From positions 24,518-88,517 of the forward strand of contig NZ_VILB01000008.1 in the NCBI RefSeq assembly GCF_009712035.1: DNA of 64,000 nucleotides, in the 5' to 3' direction. Origin of the DNA: Anabaena sp. UHCC 0187 (GTDB lineage Bacteria; Cyanobacteriota; Cyanobacteriia; Cyanobacteriales; Nostocaceae). The notes below the pieces were generated by a model. The model worked only from the letters and a program-made list of their open reading frames with translations, searched no databases and had not been told where the DNA came from. The translations under genes and the position numbers were made by a program. Positions 33,315-44,127 of this stretch are shown here, one piece after another. The stretch's first letter is position 1. Every line of letters starts with the position of its first letter.

Positions 33315-34415
33315 CTATTTCACATACCGACCAAAACCAAAATGAGGTTGGGCTTTACCGACTGAAGGCATTAACCAAGCTAAACCCTCCGTTGTTCCTA
33401 TCCATAATTTATTACCAATATCTGGTGCCAGGGTCAAAACTCGACTGGAAGGAAGTCCGGTAACTTGGTCTAAGACGGCTCCTGTATATGGGTTTAATCG
33501 GAGCAACCCATTGTTAGTACCCACCCATACACTACCATCTCTGGCAAACTTAACTGATGTCACGTTGCGTCCGCGCAGGGGAGTCACAGACCGTAATACA
33601 ATACCATTTTTGGGATTAATCACTAACAATTGATTTGGCATTCCTGCCCAAATTAATCCTTGGGGACTAATTGCTAAAGTCTGGACAGTCCCCCCAGGGA
33701 GATTTTCGATTCTCTTCATTAGTAAAGCACTGGAGGTATTCACCTTGACTATTCCCTCTAGCGTCCCAGCCCACAGTTGACCATCTGCATCTAAAGTCAT
33801 GGCGTTAACACTAACACCAGGCATATTTTTAACTGTGGTCATGATTAAGCCTTGGTCGGGACTAACCAGGGTTAAACCGGCATCAGTTCCTACCCACAAG
33901 TAACCCCGCTTATCAAGTAACAGTGATAATACTCGTTTGGAGGGTAATAATAAATTTTGGGCTGTAATTTGACTGGTTTGGGGGTCTATTCTGGTTAAAC
34001 CCTCATTGTTTCCTACCCACAAACGCCCTACTTTATCTTGTGCTAAAGCACTAATAGCAATATTTCGTAAACTAACACGGGAAATAACTTTGCCAGTATT
34101 GGGGTCAATGCGTGATAGTCCGCGCCATGAACCTACCCAAAGATTACCTGTAAAATCTCCGAGTAAGTTACTAATGCGATAATCTACTTCTGTTTCCCCC
34201 TCTTGCAATTCTCTCTCGTTGGGTAAGGGTTTAATTCGTTCTGGTGGTGCTGCGGCTGGATAGGTGGGGGTAGAATTAGGTTGATTGAGAGTGGGATTTT
34301 TGTCTGTATTATCAACCTTTTGAGCTTTAGCTGGTGTTACCATGTTTGGTAAAGCTATTAATCCCAGCAAGGCGGACATTATCAATAAATTAGTATGCTT
34401 GTGAAATAAAGTCAC
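33315..34415 (-). CDS. Exported propeller protein with LWVGT repeats
   Basis: A 366-residue protein. A signal peptide (LLIMSALLGLIALPNM, cleavage near TPAKAQ) is followed by a Pro/Asn-rich linker and about seven repeats of LWVGTxxGLxRIDPxTG, the pattern of two-component-regulator propeller (Reg_prop) domains. No transmembrane or kinase region follows, so it is a stand-alone periplasmic or lipid-anchored propeller of unknown partner. It is downstream of panB on the same strand, without evidence of shared function. Confidence 0.8.
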   Translation of the reverse strand: MTLFHKHTNLLIMSALLGLIALPNMVTPAKAQKVDNTDKNPTLNQPNSTPTYPAAAPPERIKPLPNERELQEGETEVDYRISNLLGDFTGNLWVGSWRGLSRIDPNTGKVISRVSLRNIAISALAQDKVGRLWVGNNEGLTRIDPQTSQITAQNLLLPSKRVLSLLLDKRGYLWVGTDAGLTLVSPDQGLIMTTVKNMPGVSVNAMTLDADGQLWAGTLEGIVKVNTSSALLMKRIENLPGGTVQTLAISPQGLIWAGMPNQLLVINPKNGIVLRSVTPLRGRNVTSVKFARDGSVWVGTNNGLLRLNPYTGAVLDQVTGLPSSRVLTLAPDIGNKLWIGTTEGLAWLMPSVGKAQPHFGFGRYVK

Positions 34416-34622
34416 AGTTATATTCCTGCTGATAGAGTATCCAATTTTGACAAGGGAACAGGGAACTCCAGAAAAGGTAGAGGGGAAGGGGGCTTTCTAG
34501 GGAGGAAACAAGCCCTTCTTCCCTGCCTCTGATAATAATTTTTCTACTTTCGGTTGGAGTAAATTAGGATAGATTCAAGAATACTCCACTAATTGGTGTA
34601 ATTACTAGCAGGATAATCACTA

Positions 34623-35357
34623 ATGAGAGAACCCAGTAAAAATCTCAACCCTCTATTTACTCCAGCAGAAGTAGAAAAAATGGGGTTAACTTGGTTAGTA
34701 GCAGCGGCTATAGTCACAGTAATTATGTGGCAAATACCCATAGGAAATTATATTTTATACCCATTTTCTATTCTGGCAACATGGTTTCATGAAATGGGTC
34801 ACGGTTTAATGGCCTTGATGTTGGGGGGACAGTTTCAACAATTAGAAATTTTTAGTAATGGTTCTGGCGTAGCTCATTATACTTTAAGTCGCACATGGGG
34901 ATACCTTGGCATCGGCTTAGTCGCGGCTGCTGGTCCAATGGGGCCACCTATTGCCGGTGCAAGTTTAATTCTCGCTTCTCGCAGCTTGAAAACAGCTTCT
35001 TTGAGTTTAAAAATTTTAGGTGGGTTTTTACTGCTATCTACATTAATTTGGGTGCGTTCTTGGTTTGGTTTTGTGGCCATTCCCCTGTTAGGTTTAATGA
35101 TATTAGGAATTGCCTTAAAAACACCTCTTTGGGTACAAGGATTTGCAATCCAATTTTTAGGTGTGCAAGCTTGTGTAAGTACCTATCATCAATTGGATTA
35201 TTTATTTAGTTATACTGCTGGCCCCCTAGGATTATCAGATACAGGACAAATGCAGCGATATTTGTTTTTACCTTATTGGTTTTGGGGGCTATTAATGGCG
35301 ATCGCTTCTTTAATCATCTTAGTCCAAAGTCTTCGCATCGCCCATATCGAAAAATAA
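34623..35357 (+). CDS. M50-family membrane metalloprotease
   Basis: A 244-residue integral membrane protein. The zinc motif HEMGHG lies in WFHEMGHGLMALMLGG at about residue 57, in the first half, with hydrophobic segments on both sides (WLVAAAIVTVIMW, LGIGLVAAAGPMG, ILGGFLLLSTLIW, and a last one near the C-terminus). The GPMG motif after the second is frequent in M50B proteins. Such proteases cut membrane proteins or are non-catalytic regulators. It stands alone between the propeller gene and tocopherol cyclase. Confidence 0.85.
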   Translation: MREPSKNLNPLFTPAEVEKMGLTWLVAAAIVTVIMWQIPIGNYILYPFSILATWFHEMGHGLMALMLGGQFQQLEIFSNGSGVAHYTLSRTWGYLGIGLVAAAGPMGPPIAGASLILASRSLKTASLSLKILGGFLLLSTLIWVRSWFGFVAIPLLGLMILGIALKTPLWVQGFAIQFLGVQACVSTYHQLDYLFSYTAGPLGLSDTGQMQRYLFLPYWFWGLLMAIASLIILVQSLRIAHIEK

Positions 35358-35405
35358 GCAAAACAAAAGTAAAGCGTGATAACGCAAATTTACGCCAACG
35401 TGTAA

Positions 35406-36602
<1,197 letters not shown>

Positions 36603-36635
36603 AAATACTGCTATGATAATATTTGGTTCATCTTT

Positions 36636-36709
36636 GGGGTTGTAGCTCAGTTGGATAGAGCGAGCGCCTCCTAAGCGCTAGGCCGTGCGTTCGATCCGCA
36701 CCGATCCCA
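36636..36709 (+). tRNA. tRNA-Arg (anticodon CCU)
   Basis: A complete cloverleaf of 74 bases: acceptor GGGGTTG with CGATCCC (two G-T pairs), D-stem GCTC/GAGC, anticodon stem AGCGC/GCGCT with loop CTCCTAA (anticodon CCT, reading AGG), T-stem GTGCG/CGCAC with loop TTCGATC, discriminator A. The CCA end is not encoded, and no intron is present. It follows the tocopherol cyclase gene by 33 bases. Confidence 0.97.
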
Positions 36710-36760
36710 TTTATACTCTAATTAAGTTTGCTGTTGGGCTTTATAATCTTTTTTTGACTA

Positions 36761-36787
36761 ACCGCAGAGGCGCAGAGGACGCAGAGG
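36761..36787. repeat. CTCTGCG repeat, reverse orientation
   Basis: ACCGCAGAGGCGCAGAGGAC then GCAGAGG, the reverse complement of the 32425 family. Located downstream of tRNA-Arg; may terminate its transcript only if transcribed into a hairpin with another copy. Confidence 0.65.
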
Positions 36788-36920
36788 CAAGAGAAAATGC
36801 TTAACTAAATCGTGTTGGTTTATTTTTGTAAACTATCAGATTTATGTAGTCGTACTTTGCACTAAAGCACAACTACAAAGAAGTAAGAATTTGTGGTTCT
36901 GGATTTTTTCTGAATTAAAT

Positions 36921-37964
36921 TTACTGTAATTTAGCGTGAGCAGCTAAAATGATTCTTTCTGTTTCTTCCCAATTGATACATTTATCTGTTACGGAAACAC
37001 CATATTGCAAGTCTTCTCGTTTTCCGGTAATCGGTTGGCTACCTTCGTACAAGTTCGATTCTAGCATCATGCCGACAATTGAAGTATTTCCATCTACTAT
37101 TTGCTGAATAATATTTTCAAACACCATAGATTGTAATCTGTAATCTTTGTTAGTATTACCATGACTACAATCAACTACTATTCTTGGTGATAAGTTAGCT
37201 GCTTTTAATTGTTCTTCTACTAATTTAATGTTCTCTGCATCAAAATTAGGCTGAGTTCCTCCCCGCAAAATTACATGGCCATGAGCATTTCCTCTAGTTT
37301 GAAATACGCTTACTTGTCCTTTTTGATTAATACCCAGGAAATTATGCGGTGTGTTCGCTGATTTGAGCGCATTTACAGCAACTTGAATATTACCGTCTGT
37401 ACCATTTTTGAAACCCACCGGCATAGATAAACCACTGGCCATTTCTCGGTGTGTTTGTGATTCGGTGGTTCTTGCGCCAATTGCTGACCAAGATACCAAT
37501 TCACTGATATATTGAGGAATGATCGGATCAAGTGCTTCTGTGGCAGTTGGTAATCCTAATTCTGTCAACTTTAATAGTAAGTTTCTGGCAATTGATATTC
37601 CTCGTTCTACTTGAAAGGAATCATCCATTTCTGGATCATTAATTAATCCTTTCCAGCCTACAGTAGTTCTCGGTTTTTCAAAGTAAACTCGCATAATTAA
37701 TAGCAGTTTATCCTCAACTTTTTCGGCTAAACCTAGTAACTTTTCTCCATATTCTATGGCTGCTTTCGGATCATGAATTGAACAAGGACCCACGACAACA
37801 AATTTACGCCGATTTTCAAAATCTAGAATATTTTCTATTTCTTGTCTGAATTTTAAAATTGTATTTTCAGCAGTTTTAGTTAAAGGTAATTTTGCTTTTA
37901 CTTCATTAGGAGTTGGTAAAACATGAGAACTCTTAATGTTAGTGTTAATTAATTTGTGAATCAT
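36921..37964 (-). CDS. aroF: 3-deoxy-7-phosphoheptulonate synthase, AroF/G/H type
   Basis: A 347-residue class I DAHP synthase that joins phosphoenolpyruvate and erythrose 4-phosphate, the entry to the shikimate pathway. Motifs are GPCSIHDPKAAIEYG, MRVYFEKPRTTVGWKGLINDP, ATEALDPIIPQYI, IGARTTESQ, GFKNGTDG, ARNAH/NAHGHVILRGG, VVDCSHGNTNKD and GMMLESNLYEG. The length matches the E. coli isozymes, which carry an N-terminal extension for feedback control (residues 1-45 here). No aromatic-pathway gene is adjacent. Confidence 0.94.
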   Translation of the reverse strand: MIHKLINTNIKSSHVLPTPNEVKAKLPLTKTAENTILKFRQEIENILDFENRRKFVVVGPCSIHDPKAAIEYGEKLLGLAEKVEDKLLLIMRVYFEKPRTTVGWKGLINDPEMDDSFQVERGISIARNLLLKLTELGLPTATEALDPIIPQYISELVSWSAIGARTTESQTHREMASGLSMPVGFKNGTDGNIQVAVNALKSANTPHNFLGINQKGQVSVFQTRGNAHGHVILRGGTQPNFDAENIKLVEEQLKAANLSPRIVVDCSHGNTNKDYRLQSMVFENIIQQIVDGNTSIVGMMLESNLYEGSQPITGKREDLQYGVSVTDKCINWEETERIILAAHAKLQ

Positions 37965-38177
37965 GGCAGAAATATTTTGAATTGTGTTATACGGTAATCA
38001 TCCTATCTAAAATATTTGTGAAGCCGTTTTTTATGTTCTTTAAGTCTAAATTAGTTAAAAAAAACAAGTTACACAAATGAGATCAGATGGCTATATGCAA
38101 GGGTTGATATATTAATATACACAGTTTTTGAGAAAAATACAAGATAATTAATACCTTAAGTTAGACAAAAGGCTCCT

Positions 38178-38206
38178 ATCCCCAACTGTTTCAAGAAGTC
38201 GGGGAT
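38178..38206 (-). terminator. Hairpin after the DUF1823 gene
   Basis: ATCCCCAACT (38178-38187) and AGTCGGGGAT (38197-38206) form a stem with one mismatch. It lies 30 bases beyond the minus-strand DUF1823 stop and also resembles a common cyanobacterial repeat (TCCCCGACTTCTT). Confidence 0.5.
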
Positions 38207-38236
38207 ATTTGGGGAAAATTGCTATATTTAGCAACT

Positions 38237-38614
38237 CTACTCAATTTTACCAGTGGTTATTAACATATAGCTTAATAACCAATTTGCTGATGTAGCTCTG
38301 CGAGTTTGTCGAGGCCCAAATTCACCAATTTTGTAACCTTTAAAACCGAGTTTTTCCTTGAGTAGCTGTTTATTTTCTGGAGGAATAGAACGAGTTAATT
38401 TCATAATTGCTGGACGAGAATCAATAAAATCCGGTGGTTGTGGATATTCATCTCTCCAGGTTACTGCTACTTCACTATTAGTCCATGTGTCTGTAATGGG
38501 ATTATAGCGATAACCCAGGTGATACCATAATAATTTTTTTACAGTATCATCATCAATTTTATCGTTAATGATTGCCCAAATTGTTTCTGTATTCAGTGCT
38601 GGAAGATTAGACAT
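38237..38614 (-). CDS. DUF1823 family protein
   Basis: About 125 residues. The DUF1823 signature is seen in LPALNTETIWAIINDKI, DDTVKKLLWYHLGYRYN, WRDEYPQPPDFIDSRPA, IPPENKQLLKEKLGFKGY and KIGEFGPRQTRRATSANWLL. It is a conserved cyanobacterial and plastid family of unknown function. The ATG at 38614 (MSNLPAL) is the family's normal start; the extension to 38653 enters a heptamer repeat. It is not clustered with a functional partner. Confidence 0.85.
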   Translation of the reverse strand: MSNLPALNTETIWAIINDKIDDDTVKKLLWYHLGYRYNPITDTWTNSEVAVTWRDEYPQPPDFIDSRPAIMKLTRSIPPENKQLLKEKLGFKGYKIGEFGPRQTRRATSANWLLSYMLITTGKIE

Positions 38615-38649
38615 AATTTTTAAGGAATCGGTGACAGGTAAGAATTTTA

Positions 38650-38672
38650 CCAATTACCAATTACCAATTACC
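38650..38672. repeat. CCAATTA heptamer repeat
   Basis: Three to four CCAATTA units upstream of the DUF1823 gene and after the dienelactone hydrolase gene. Typical short tandem repeat; it causes spurious coding extension. Confidence 0.8.
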
Positions 38673-38712
38673 AGCTATTACAGATATAATCAGTGTTCAA
38701 ACCCACAAAATA

Positions 38713-39501
38713 TTACTTAGCAAATATTTCTGCAAAAAACTGCCGCATAGCTTGCCAAGAACGCTGATCTGCACTTGAATTATAAACAGCACCTTTGGGG
38801 TTATTTTTAGCTTCTGGGTTAGTAAAAGCATGAAGCGCACCACCATAGGATATTAATTGCCAGTTGACATTGCCTAGACGCATTTCTCTTTGAAAAGCTT
38901 GCACTTGCTGTTCGGGAACAAAGGGATCATCAGCGCCATGCAATACTAATACTTTAGCTTTAATATTTTTAGCATCGTTAGGATCAGGCGTGTCCAGGTT
39001 GCCATGAAAACTGACTACACCCGCAATATTGACACCACTGCGAGCTAGTTCTAAGACTGTACCACCACCGAAGCAGTAACCAATAGCAGCAATGCGTTTA
39101 GAGTCAGTCAAGGGATACTTTTGTAAAACTTGTAACCCAGCTTTTGCTCGTTCCCGCAGTAATTTCCGATCTTGACGATAAATAGTGGCTTGTTTGCCTG
39201 ATTCTTCGATGTTTTTTGGTCTAATTCCTTTACCATAAATATCGGCTGCAAAAGCCACATATCCCAACTTGGCTAACTGTTGAGTCCGTTTTTTGGTATA
39301 AGACTGTAACCCATTCCATTCATGAACTACTAATACACCAGGGCGCTTAACTTTAATAGCATCATCATAAGCAAGATATCCTTCTAATACTGTATTTCCT
39401 TGCTTGTACTCAATTATTTTAGTTTTAATTTCTGCTAATACATGAGTGGAACTTAACAATATTACCGCAGGTGTCAGCAAAACAGAAAGTAAAAATTTCA
39501 T
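38713..39501 (-). CDS. Exported dienelactone hydrolase family protein
   Basis: A 262-residue alpha/beta hydrolase. The signal peptide is MKFLLSVLLTPAVILLSS with cleavage near VLAE. Nucleophile cysteine in IGYCFGG (GxCxG), acid in GADDPFVP, histidine in GALHAFTNP: a Cys-Asp-His triad as in dienelactone hydrolases. VHEWNGL near residue 55 is the usual oxyanion region. The substrate is unknown and probably periplasmic. It stands alone. Confidence 0.87.
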   Translation of the reverse strand: MKFLLSVLLTPAVILLSSTHVLAEIKTKIIEYKQGNTVLEGYLAYDDAIKVKRPGVLVVHEWNGLQSYTKKRTQQLAKLGYVAFAADIYGKGIRPKNIEESGKQATIYRQDRKLLRERAKAGLQVLQKYPLTDSKRIAAIGYCFGGGTVLELARSGVNIAGVVSFHGNLDTPDPNDAKNIKAKVLVLHGADDPFVPEQQVQAFQREMRLGNVNWQLISYGGALHAFTNPEAKNNPKGAVYNSSADQRSWQAMRQFFAEIFAK

Positions 39502-39916
39502 AACTTTATTCAGTATTCAAAATTGATTATGGTGAATTATCACCATAAAACCCGACCAAATAAAAGTCATTATTTTGAAAATAATTGCTACAATTCTGCT
39601 TTTAGCTTCTGTACAATATGTCTCAGCTATCAAAAAAGAATTCAGTAGTTAAAAGTTGCAGGAGTATGGTTTAGGCCACACTACGCTACGCTATCAGAAT
39701 GAACTTTTTGTATAACTGGCATAGGAATAGAGATAGATTCAATCATTTAATGTATAAAACCGTACTTAATTGATGCTAATCTCCTAACTTCTGTATTCTG
39801 TTTAGTAAGATTGCCATTCTAGCAATGCGAAATTTTGTCGTAACGCTAAATTATTAGTTATATAAGAAAAATCAATCGTTGTTCCCACCTAATTTATCGG
39901 CTATTAACTCACTACC
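39502..39916. other. 415-base intergenic region
   Basis: No gene was seen. Around 39670-39700 there is a repeat-like GGCCACACTACGCTACGCTA. The remainder is AT-rich and separates the divergent hydrolase and M3 peptidase genes, so it holds both promoters. Nothing else is evident. Confidence 0.5.
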
Positions 39917-42022
39917 ATGCGTGCAACTGCTACTATTTATCAGAATCCCCTACTTCAAAGCTCTGGTTTACCCGCGTTTGCGGCTATTGAATCGGAGCAA
40001 GTCGAACCAGCTTTTAGTTATCTGTTAGCCGAACTTGAGAAGCAGTTAACTGGCTTGGAGACAAATATAGAGCCTACTTGGAGCGGCTTAGTAGAACCTC
40101 TAGAAAAATTGACAGAACGGCTAAATTGGAGTTGGGGGATACTGAATCATTTAATGGGTGTAAAAAATAGTCCAGAACTACGTATTGCCTATGAAAAGGT
40201 ACAGCCACAAGTAGTCCAGTTTATGAATATTCTGGGTCAAAGCAAACCCATTTATAATGCTTTTAAAGCAATTAGAAATAGTTCTACTTGGGAAACTTTA
40301 GATTCAGCCCAACAACGAATTATCAAAGCTGCCATTCGAGATGCAGAATTGTCTGGTGTTGGTTTAGAAGGAAAAGACAGAGAACGTTTTAACGCTATTC
40401 AGATGGAATTAGCAGAACTGGCAACTAGATTTGCGAATCACGTTCTCGATGCCACTAAAGGCTTTATTTTAATACTCACCACCCTAGATGACATTGATGG
40501 CTTACCAAGTAGCTTGTTGAGTCTTGCAGCCCAAGTAGCGCGGGCGGCTGGAGAAGAAAATGCCACACCAGAACATGGCCCTTGGCATATTACTTTAGAT
40601 TTTCCCAGCTATTTCCCCTTCATGCAGCACAGTACCCGACGGGATTTACGGGAAAAACTCTATAAAGCTTATATTACCAGGGCATCGGCTGGGGAATTAG
40701 ATAATAATCCTTTGATTATCCGTATTTTAGAATTACGTCAAGAACTAGCTCAATTAATTGGCTTTGAAAGTTTTGCGGAACTCAGTTTGGCTAGTAAGAT
40801 GGCCAAGGATGTTCCCGCTGTTGAAAAGCTCTTAGAAGAACTCCGTCAAGCTAGTTATCATGCTGCTGTCAAAGACTTAGAGCAACTCAAAGCCTTTGCT
40901 CAAGCTCAGGGCGCAACAGAAGCCGAAAATTTGCAACATTGGGATATTAGCTTTTGGGCTGAACGTCAACGGGAAGAAAAATTTGCCTTTACGGCTGAAG
41001 AATTACGTCCCTATTTCCCCCTCCCTCAAGTGCTAGATGGCTTATTTGGGCTGGTAAAAAGGCTTTTTGGTGTGAGGGTGACTCCTGCTGATGGCCAAGC
41101 CCCAATATGGCATGAGGATGTCCGCTATTTCCAAATTGCGGATAAATATGGTGAACCTATTGCTTATTTTTACTTAGATGCTTACAGCCGTCCCGCAGAA
41201 AAACGCGGTGGTGCTTGGATGGATGCTTGCATTCACCGTCGTAAAGTCACAGAAAATGGTGTGACTACAATTCGCCTACCTGTAGCTTATTTGATTTGTA
41301 ACCAAACTCCCCCTGTGGATGGTAATCCTAGTTTGATGGCTTTTGATGAGGTGGAGACATTGTTCCATGAATTTGGACATGGCTTACATCATATGCTAAC
41401 TAAGGTGGATTATTTGGGGGCAGCAGGTATTAATAATGTTGAATGGGATGCGGTGGAATTACCGAGCCAGTTTATGGAAAACTGGTGTTATGACCGCCAG
41501 ACATTGTTTGGTATGGCTAAACATTATCAAACAGGGGAATCATTACCGGAGCATTATTACCAAAAGTTGTTGGCAGCACGTAACTATATGAGTGGTTCAA
41601 CTATGTTGCGGCAACTGGACTTTAGTAGTGTTGATTTGGAATTACACTACCGCTATTCTCCCAATAGTCAGGAAACCGTGACAGATGTGCGACACCGCAT
41701 TGCTAAGTTAACAACTGTATTACCACCATTACCGGAGGATGCGTTTCTATGTGCTTTCGGTCATATTTTTGAAGGTGGTTATGCAGCCGGATACTATAGC
41801 TATAAGTGGGCTGAAGTTCTCAGTGCTGATGTTTTTGCTGCTTTTGAAGAAGCGGGCTTAGAAGATGAAATCGCCATCCATACTATTGGCAGACGTTACC
41901 GAGATACGGTGTTAGCACTAGGTGGCAGCCAGCATCCAATGGATGTCTTTAAAACCTTCCGGGGACGAGAACCCAGTACCAAGGCTTTACTTAAGCACAA
42001 TGGGCTGCTGACTACTATCTAA
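39917..42022 (+). CDS. prlC: M3 family oligopeptidase (oligopeptidase A-like)
   Basis: A 701-residue cytosolic zinc peptidase that degrades short peptides. The zinc motif is HEFGHG in ETLFHEFGHGLHHML; the third ligand is in WDAVELPSQFMENW. The GGAWMDAC and TLFHEF order, the HYRYSP and FGHIFEGGYAAGYYSYKWAEVL end match oligopeptidase A. The ATG at 39917 opens with NPLLQSSGLPAF, as in the family. It stands alone. Confidence 0.93.
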   Translation: MRATATIYQNPLLQSSGLPAFAAIESEQVEPAFSYLLAELEKQLTGLETNIEPTWSGLVEPLEKLTERLNWSWGILNHLMGVKNSPELRIAYEKVQPQVVQFMNILGQSKPIYNAFKAIRNSSTWETLDSAQQRIIKAAIRDAELSGVGLEGKDRERFNAIQMELAELATRFANHVLDATKGFILILTTLDDIDGLPSSLLSLAAQVARAAGEENATPEHGPWHITLDFPSYFPFMQHSTRRDLREKLYKAYITRASAGELDNNPLIIRILELRQELAQLIGFESFAELSLASKMAKDVPAVEKLLEELRQASYHAAVKDLEQLKAFAQAQGATEAENLQHWDISFWAERQREEKFAFTAEELRPYFPLPQVLDGLFGLVKRLFGVRVTPADGQAPIWHEDVRYFQIADKYGEPIAYFYLDAYSRPAEKRGGAWMDACIHRRKVTENGVTTIRLPVAYLICNQTPPVDGNPSLMAFDEVETLFHEFGHGLHHMLTKVDYLGAAGINNVEWDAVELPSQFMENWCYDRQTLFGMAKHYQTGESLPEHYYQKLLAARNYMSGSTMLRQLDFSSVDLELHYRYSPNSQETVTDVRHRIAKLTTVLPPLPEDAFLCAFGHIFEGGYAAGYYSYKWAEVLSADVFAAFEEAGLEDEIAIHTIGRRYRDTVLALGGSQHPMDVFKTFRGREPSTKALLKHNGLLTTI

Positions 42023-42102
42023 GGGTGTAGGGGTGTAGGGATCTAGAGGAGAATATTTTTCTTTTTCTTCTCATGTACCAATTACCCATTCCCTCAGTAA
42101 AT

Positions 42103-42339
42103 TTACATGACAACTTCTTCCCGTTGGCAATCAAAGAAAAGCTCAAAAACAGTATCAGGAATCATCTGACGGATATGCTGAATATAGCCTTCGGCATCCG
42201 CACGACTCCGAAACCGAGAAACAATTACTTTCTCTTGTTCGGTAACGACACGAGCTACAGCCCAACCATTCAGCCTTTTTTTATAGGCAATAGCTTGATT
42301 TTCTGAAGTGGTATCTTTGTAATCCGTATTTTGTGGCAT
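42103..42339 (-). CDS. Small cyanobacterial hypothetical protein
   Basis: A 78-residue protein (MPQNTDYKDTTSEN at the start). The central KRLNGWAVARVVTEQEKVIVSRFRSRADAEGYIQHIRQM looks like one small alpha/beta domain, with RF-RSRADAEGY resembling SPOR-like sequences, but I cannot assign it. The opposite-strand frame at 42073-42306 covers the same bases; the minus frame is preferred for its composition. It is convergent with the M3 gene. Confidence 0.55.
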   Translation of the reverse strand: MPQNTDYKDTTSENQAIAYKKRLNGWAVARVVTEQEKVIVSRFRSRADAEGYIQHIRQMIPDTVFELFFDCQREEVVM

Positions 42340-42617
42340 GATTATTTTATGCGTATGAACTTGAGTGAAGGGCGTTAGTATGTCTTTTAGTCAAAGATGT
42401 ACTAGCTCTTTTTATTGATGATGCCACCTTGTTATTACATATTTTAAAAATTGTCAATACCTGGTGCAACAACTGAATCTTTTGACAATGTTTAGTTTTA
42501 TTTGATTCCAACGAGTATATACTGATTTATTCAGTGTTTAAACTCACATAAAAACGAAAAATGTTGGTATAAACTATACCAAGCTTCAATTATTTGAGAT
42601 TATCTTGCAAAATAAAA

Positions 42618-43619
42618 ATGTCAATCACATCAATCATCAAAAAAGTCGCATTACAAATAGGGGCTGTAGTTTTAGTTGAACCAGAATATGAATTTGTGGG
42701 ACATATTACTTTTAAAAATGGTAAAAGGTCAGTTTTTAGTTATGCCAAATTAGATATTAACGGTTTGGCTTCAGCAGATTTAGCCAAAGATAAAGCCTAT
42801 GCTAATTTTTTCTTAAAGCAGTTTGGATATAGAGTGACAGAGGGAAAGACATTTTTTGCTGATAAGTTATGTGCTAAATTAGCAAACCCTAGAAATATTG
42901 ATGATGGATTTAATTATGCACAATCAATGGGATTTCCGGTAATTGTTAAACCGCTGAATCTTAGTCAAGGAATATTGGTGACTAAGGTATATAATCAAGC
43001 AGAATATTATGATGTAGCTAATAAAATATTCCAAATTAAATCAGGATTGATTGTGGAAAAGTTTTATAGTGGTAATGACTATAGAATTGTGGTTTTAGAT
43101 AACGAAGTGATTGCCGCTTACCAAAGAATCCCCTTATTTGTTCTTGGTAATGGTAAATCTAATGTTTTAGAATTACTTCAACAAAAGCAGGCAAAATTTA
43201 TTAGTGCGGGTAGAAAAAATGTTGTTAAATTTGATGATTTCCGCATTTTCCAAAAATTACAAACACAAAATCTTGATTGGGATAGTGTAATTCCTCATGA
43301 TCATATTGTCTATCTTTTGGATAGTGCTAATTTATCCAGTGGTGGAGAAGCAGTAGATTTTTCGGACAATATTCATCCTGATTTTCAGAAATTAGCAATT
43401 AATATTACCAAAGATATCGGACTAAGATTAGCAGGGGTGGATATACTCACCCATGATATAACTATGCCGATGGTAGATTATACCCTCATTGAAGTAAATG
43501 GTTCTCCTGGATTAAATCACTATGCTGCTAGTGGTGAGGTAGCAGCTAAGAGAGTGGAAGAATTATATCTGAAAATTCTCCAAGCTTTGGAAAATGATAG
43601 TTATAACTTCCCCTCCTGA
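42618..43619 (+). CDS. Stand-alone ATP-grasp ligase, CphA-like
   Basis: About 333 residues. Residues about 85-330 match the ATP-grasp fold of cyanophycin synthetase: FPVIVKPLNLSQGILVTKV, IVEKFYSGNDYRIVVLDNEVIAAYQRIP, VLGNGKSNVLELL, LRLAGVDILTHD and IEVNGSPGLNHY (the Mg-binding end). Such enzymes join a carboxylate to an amine using ATP. There is no Mur-ligase-like half as in CphA, and no peptide precursor is adjacent. The ATG at 42618 is preferred over the TTG at 42594. It is convergent with the CIRCE-associated gene. Confidence 0.82.
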   Translation: MSITSIIKKVALQIGAVVLVEPEYEFVGHITFKNGKRSVFSYAKLDINGLASADLAKDKAYANFFLKQFGYRVTEGKTFFADKLCAKLANPRNIDDGFNYAQSMGFPVIVKPLNLSQGILVTKVYNQAEYYDVANKIFQIKSGLIVEKFYSGNDYRIVVLDNEVIAAYQRIPLFVLGNGKSNVLELLQQKQAKFISAGRKNVVKFDDFRIFQKLQTQNLDWDSVIPHDHIVYLLDSANLSSGGEAVDFSDNIHPDFQKLAINITKDIGLRLAGVDILTHDITMPMVDYTLIEVNGSPGLNHYAASGEVAAKRVEELYLKILQALENDSYNFPS

Positions 43620-43634
43620 CTTGGTGAATTCTGA

Positions 43635-43988
43635 CTACAAATTTTTCCCTAGTAGTGATTCGAGTTCCGCTGACAAAGAGTTCATATCTGCGACCCTAGC
43701 TACGATTAGACTATCATCTCCGGCATCGTTTAATCGAGATTTCCAATAGTTAATACTCTCAGCATTATTCATCCAAAACTCAACTACCGTATCTACCACT
43801 TGATCTAAGTTCCAACCCCATTTTATAGGAACTGGTTCTATAGATGCTAGAAAGGCATCTAAAGTACAAATGTGAGTTCCTAGATATTCTATGCCTTGGT
43901 GCTGTGGTTTAGCTAAACTCTGTTGTTGGTGATTGAAAAAATGCAAAACAGGAGATACCCCTACCAGATTGAAGCTGTATTTAATCAT
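43635..43988 (-). CDS. Unknown protein downstream of a CIRCE operator
   Basis: A 117-residue protein with a strong ribosome site (AGGAGG nine bases before the ATG). It has no signal or membrane helix; it looks like an alpha/beta protein (MIKYSFNLVGVSPVLHFFNHQQQ, VPIKWGWNLDQVVDTVVEFWMNNA, INYWKSRLNDAG). I do not recognise the family. A perfect CIRCE element lies 140 bases upstream in the likely leader, so the gene may be HrcA-repressed and heat-induced. It is convergent with the ATP-grasp gene. Confidence 0.6.
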   Translation of the reverse strand: MIKYSFNLVGVSPVLHFFNHQQQSLAKPQHQGIEYLGTHICTLDAFLASIEPVPIKWGWNLDQVVDTVVEFWMNNAESINYWKSRLNDAGDDSLIVARVADMNSLSAELESLLGKNL

Positions 43989-44127
43989 TCTCGTCCTCCT
44001 AATGAATTCATCAATTGCCGAGAAACCTGAATTTTAGGCAAAAAACTATTAAGGAAAAGTCCGTTAACTCCATTGAGAAAAAGTAGATTTTCTGCCTACT
44101 ACATCAGTTTCAATATGAGGTCAGAAA

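Noticed and set aside
42073-42306. Plus-strand frame of 77 residues opposite 42103-42339
   Set aside because: The minus-strand frame has a better composition and an ATG near a plausible start; the plus frame is rich in repeat-like residues.
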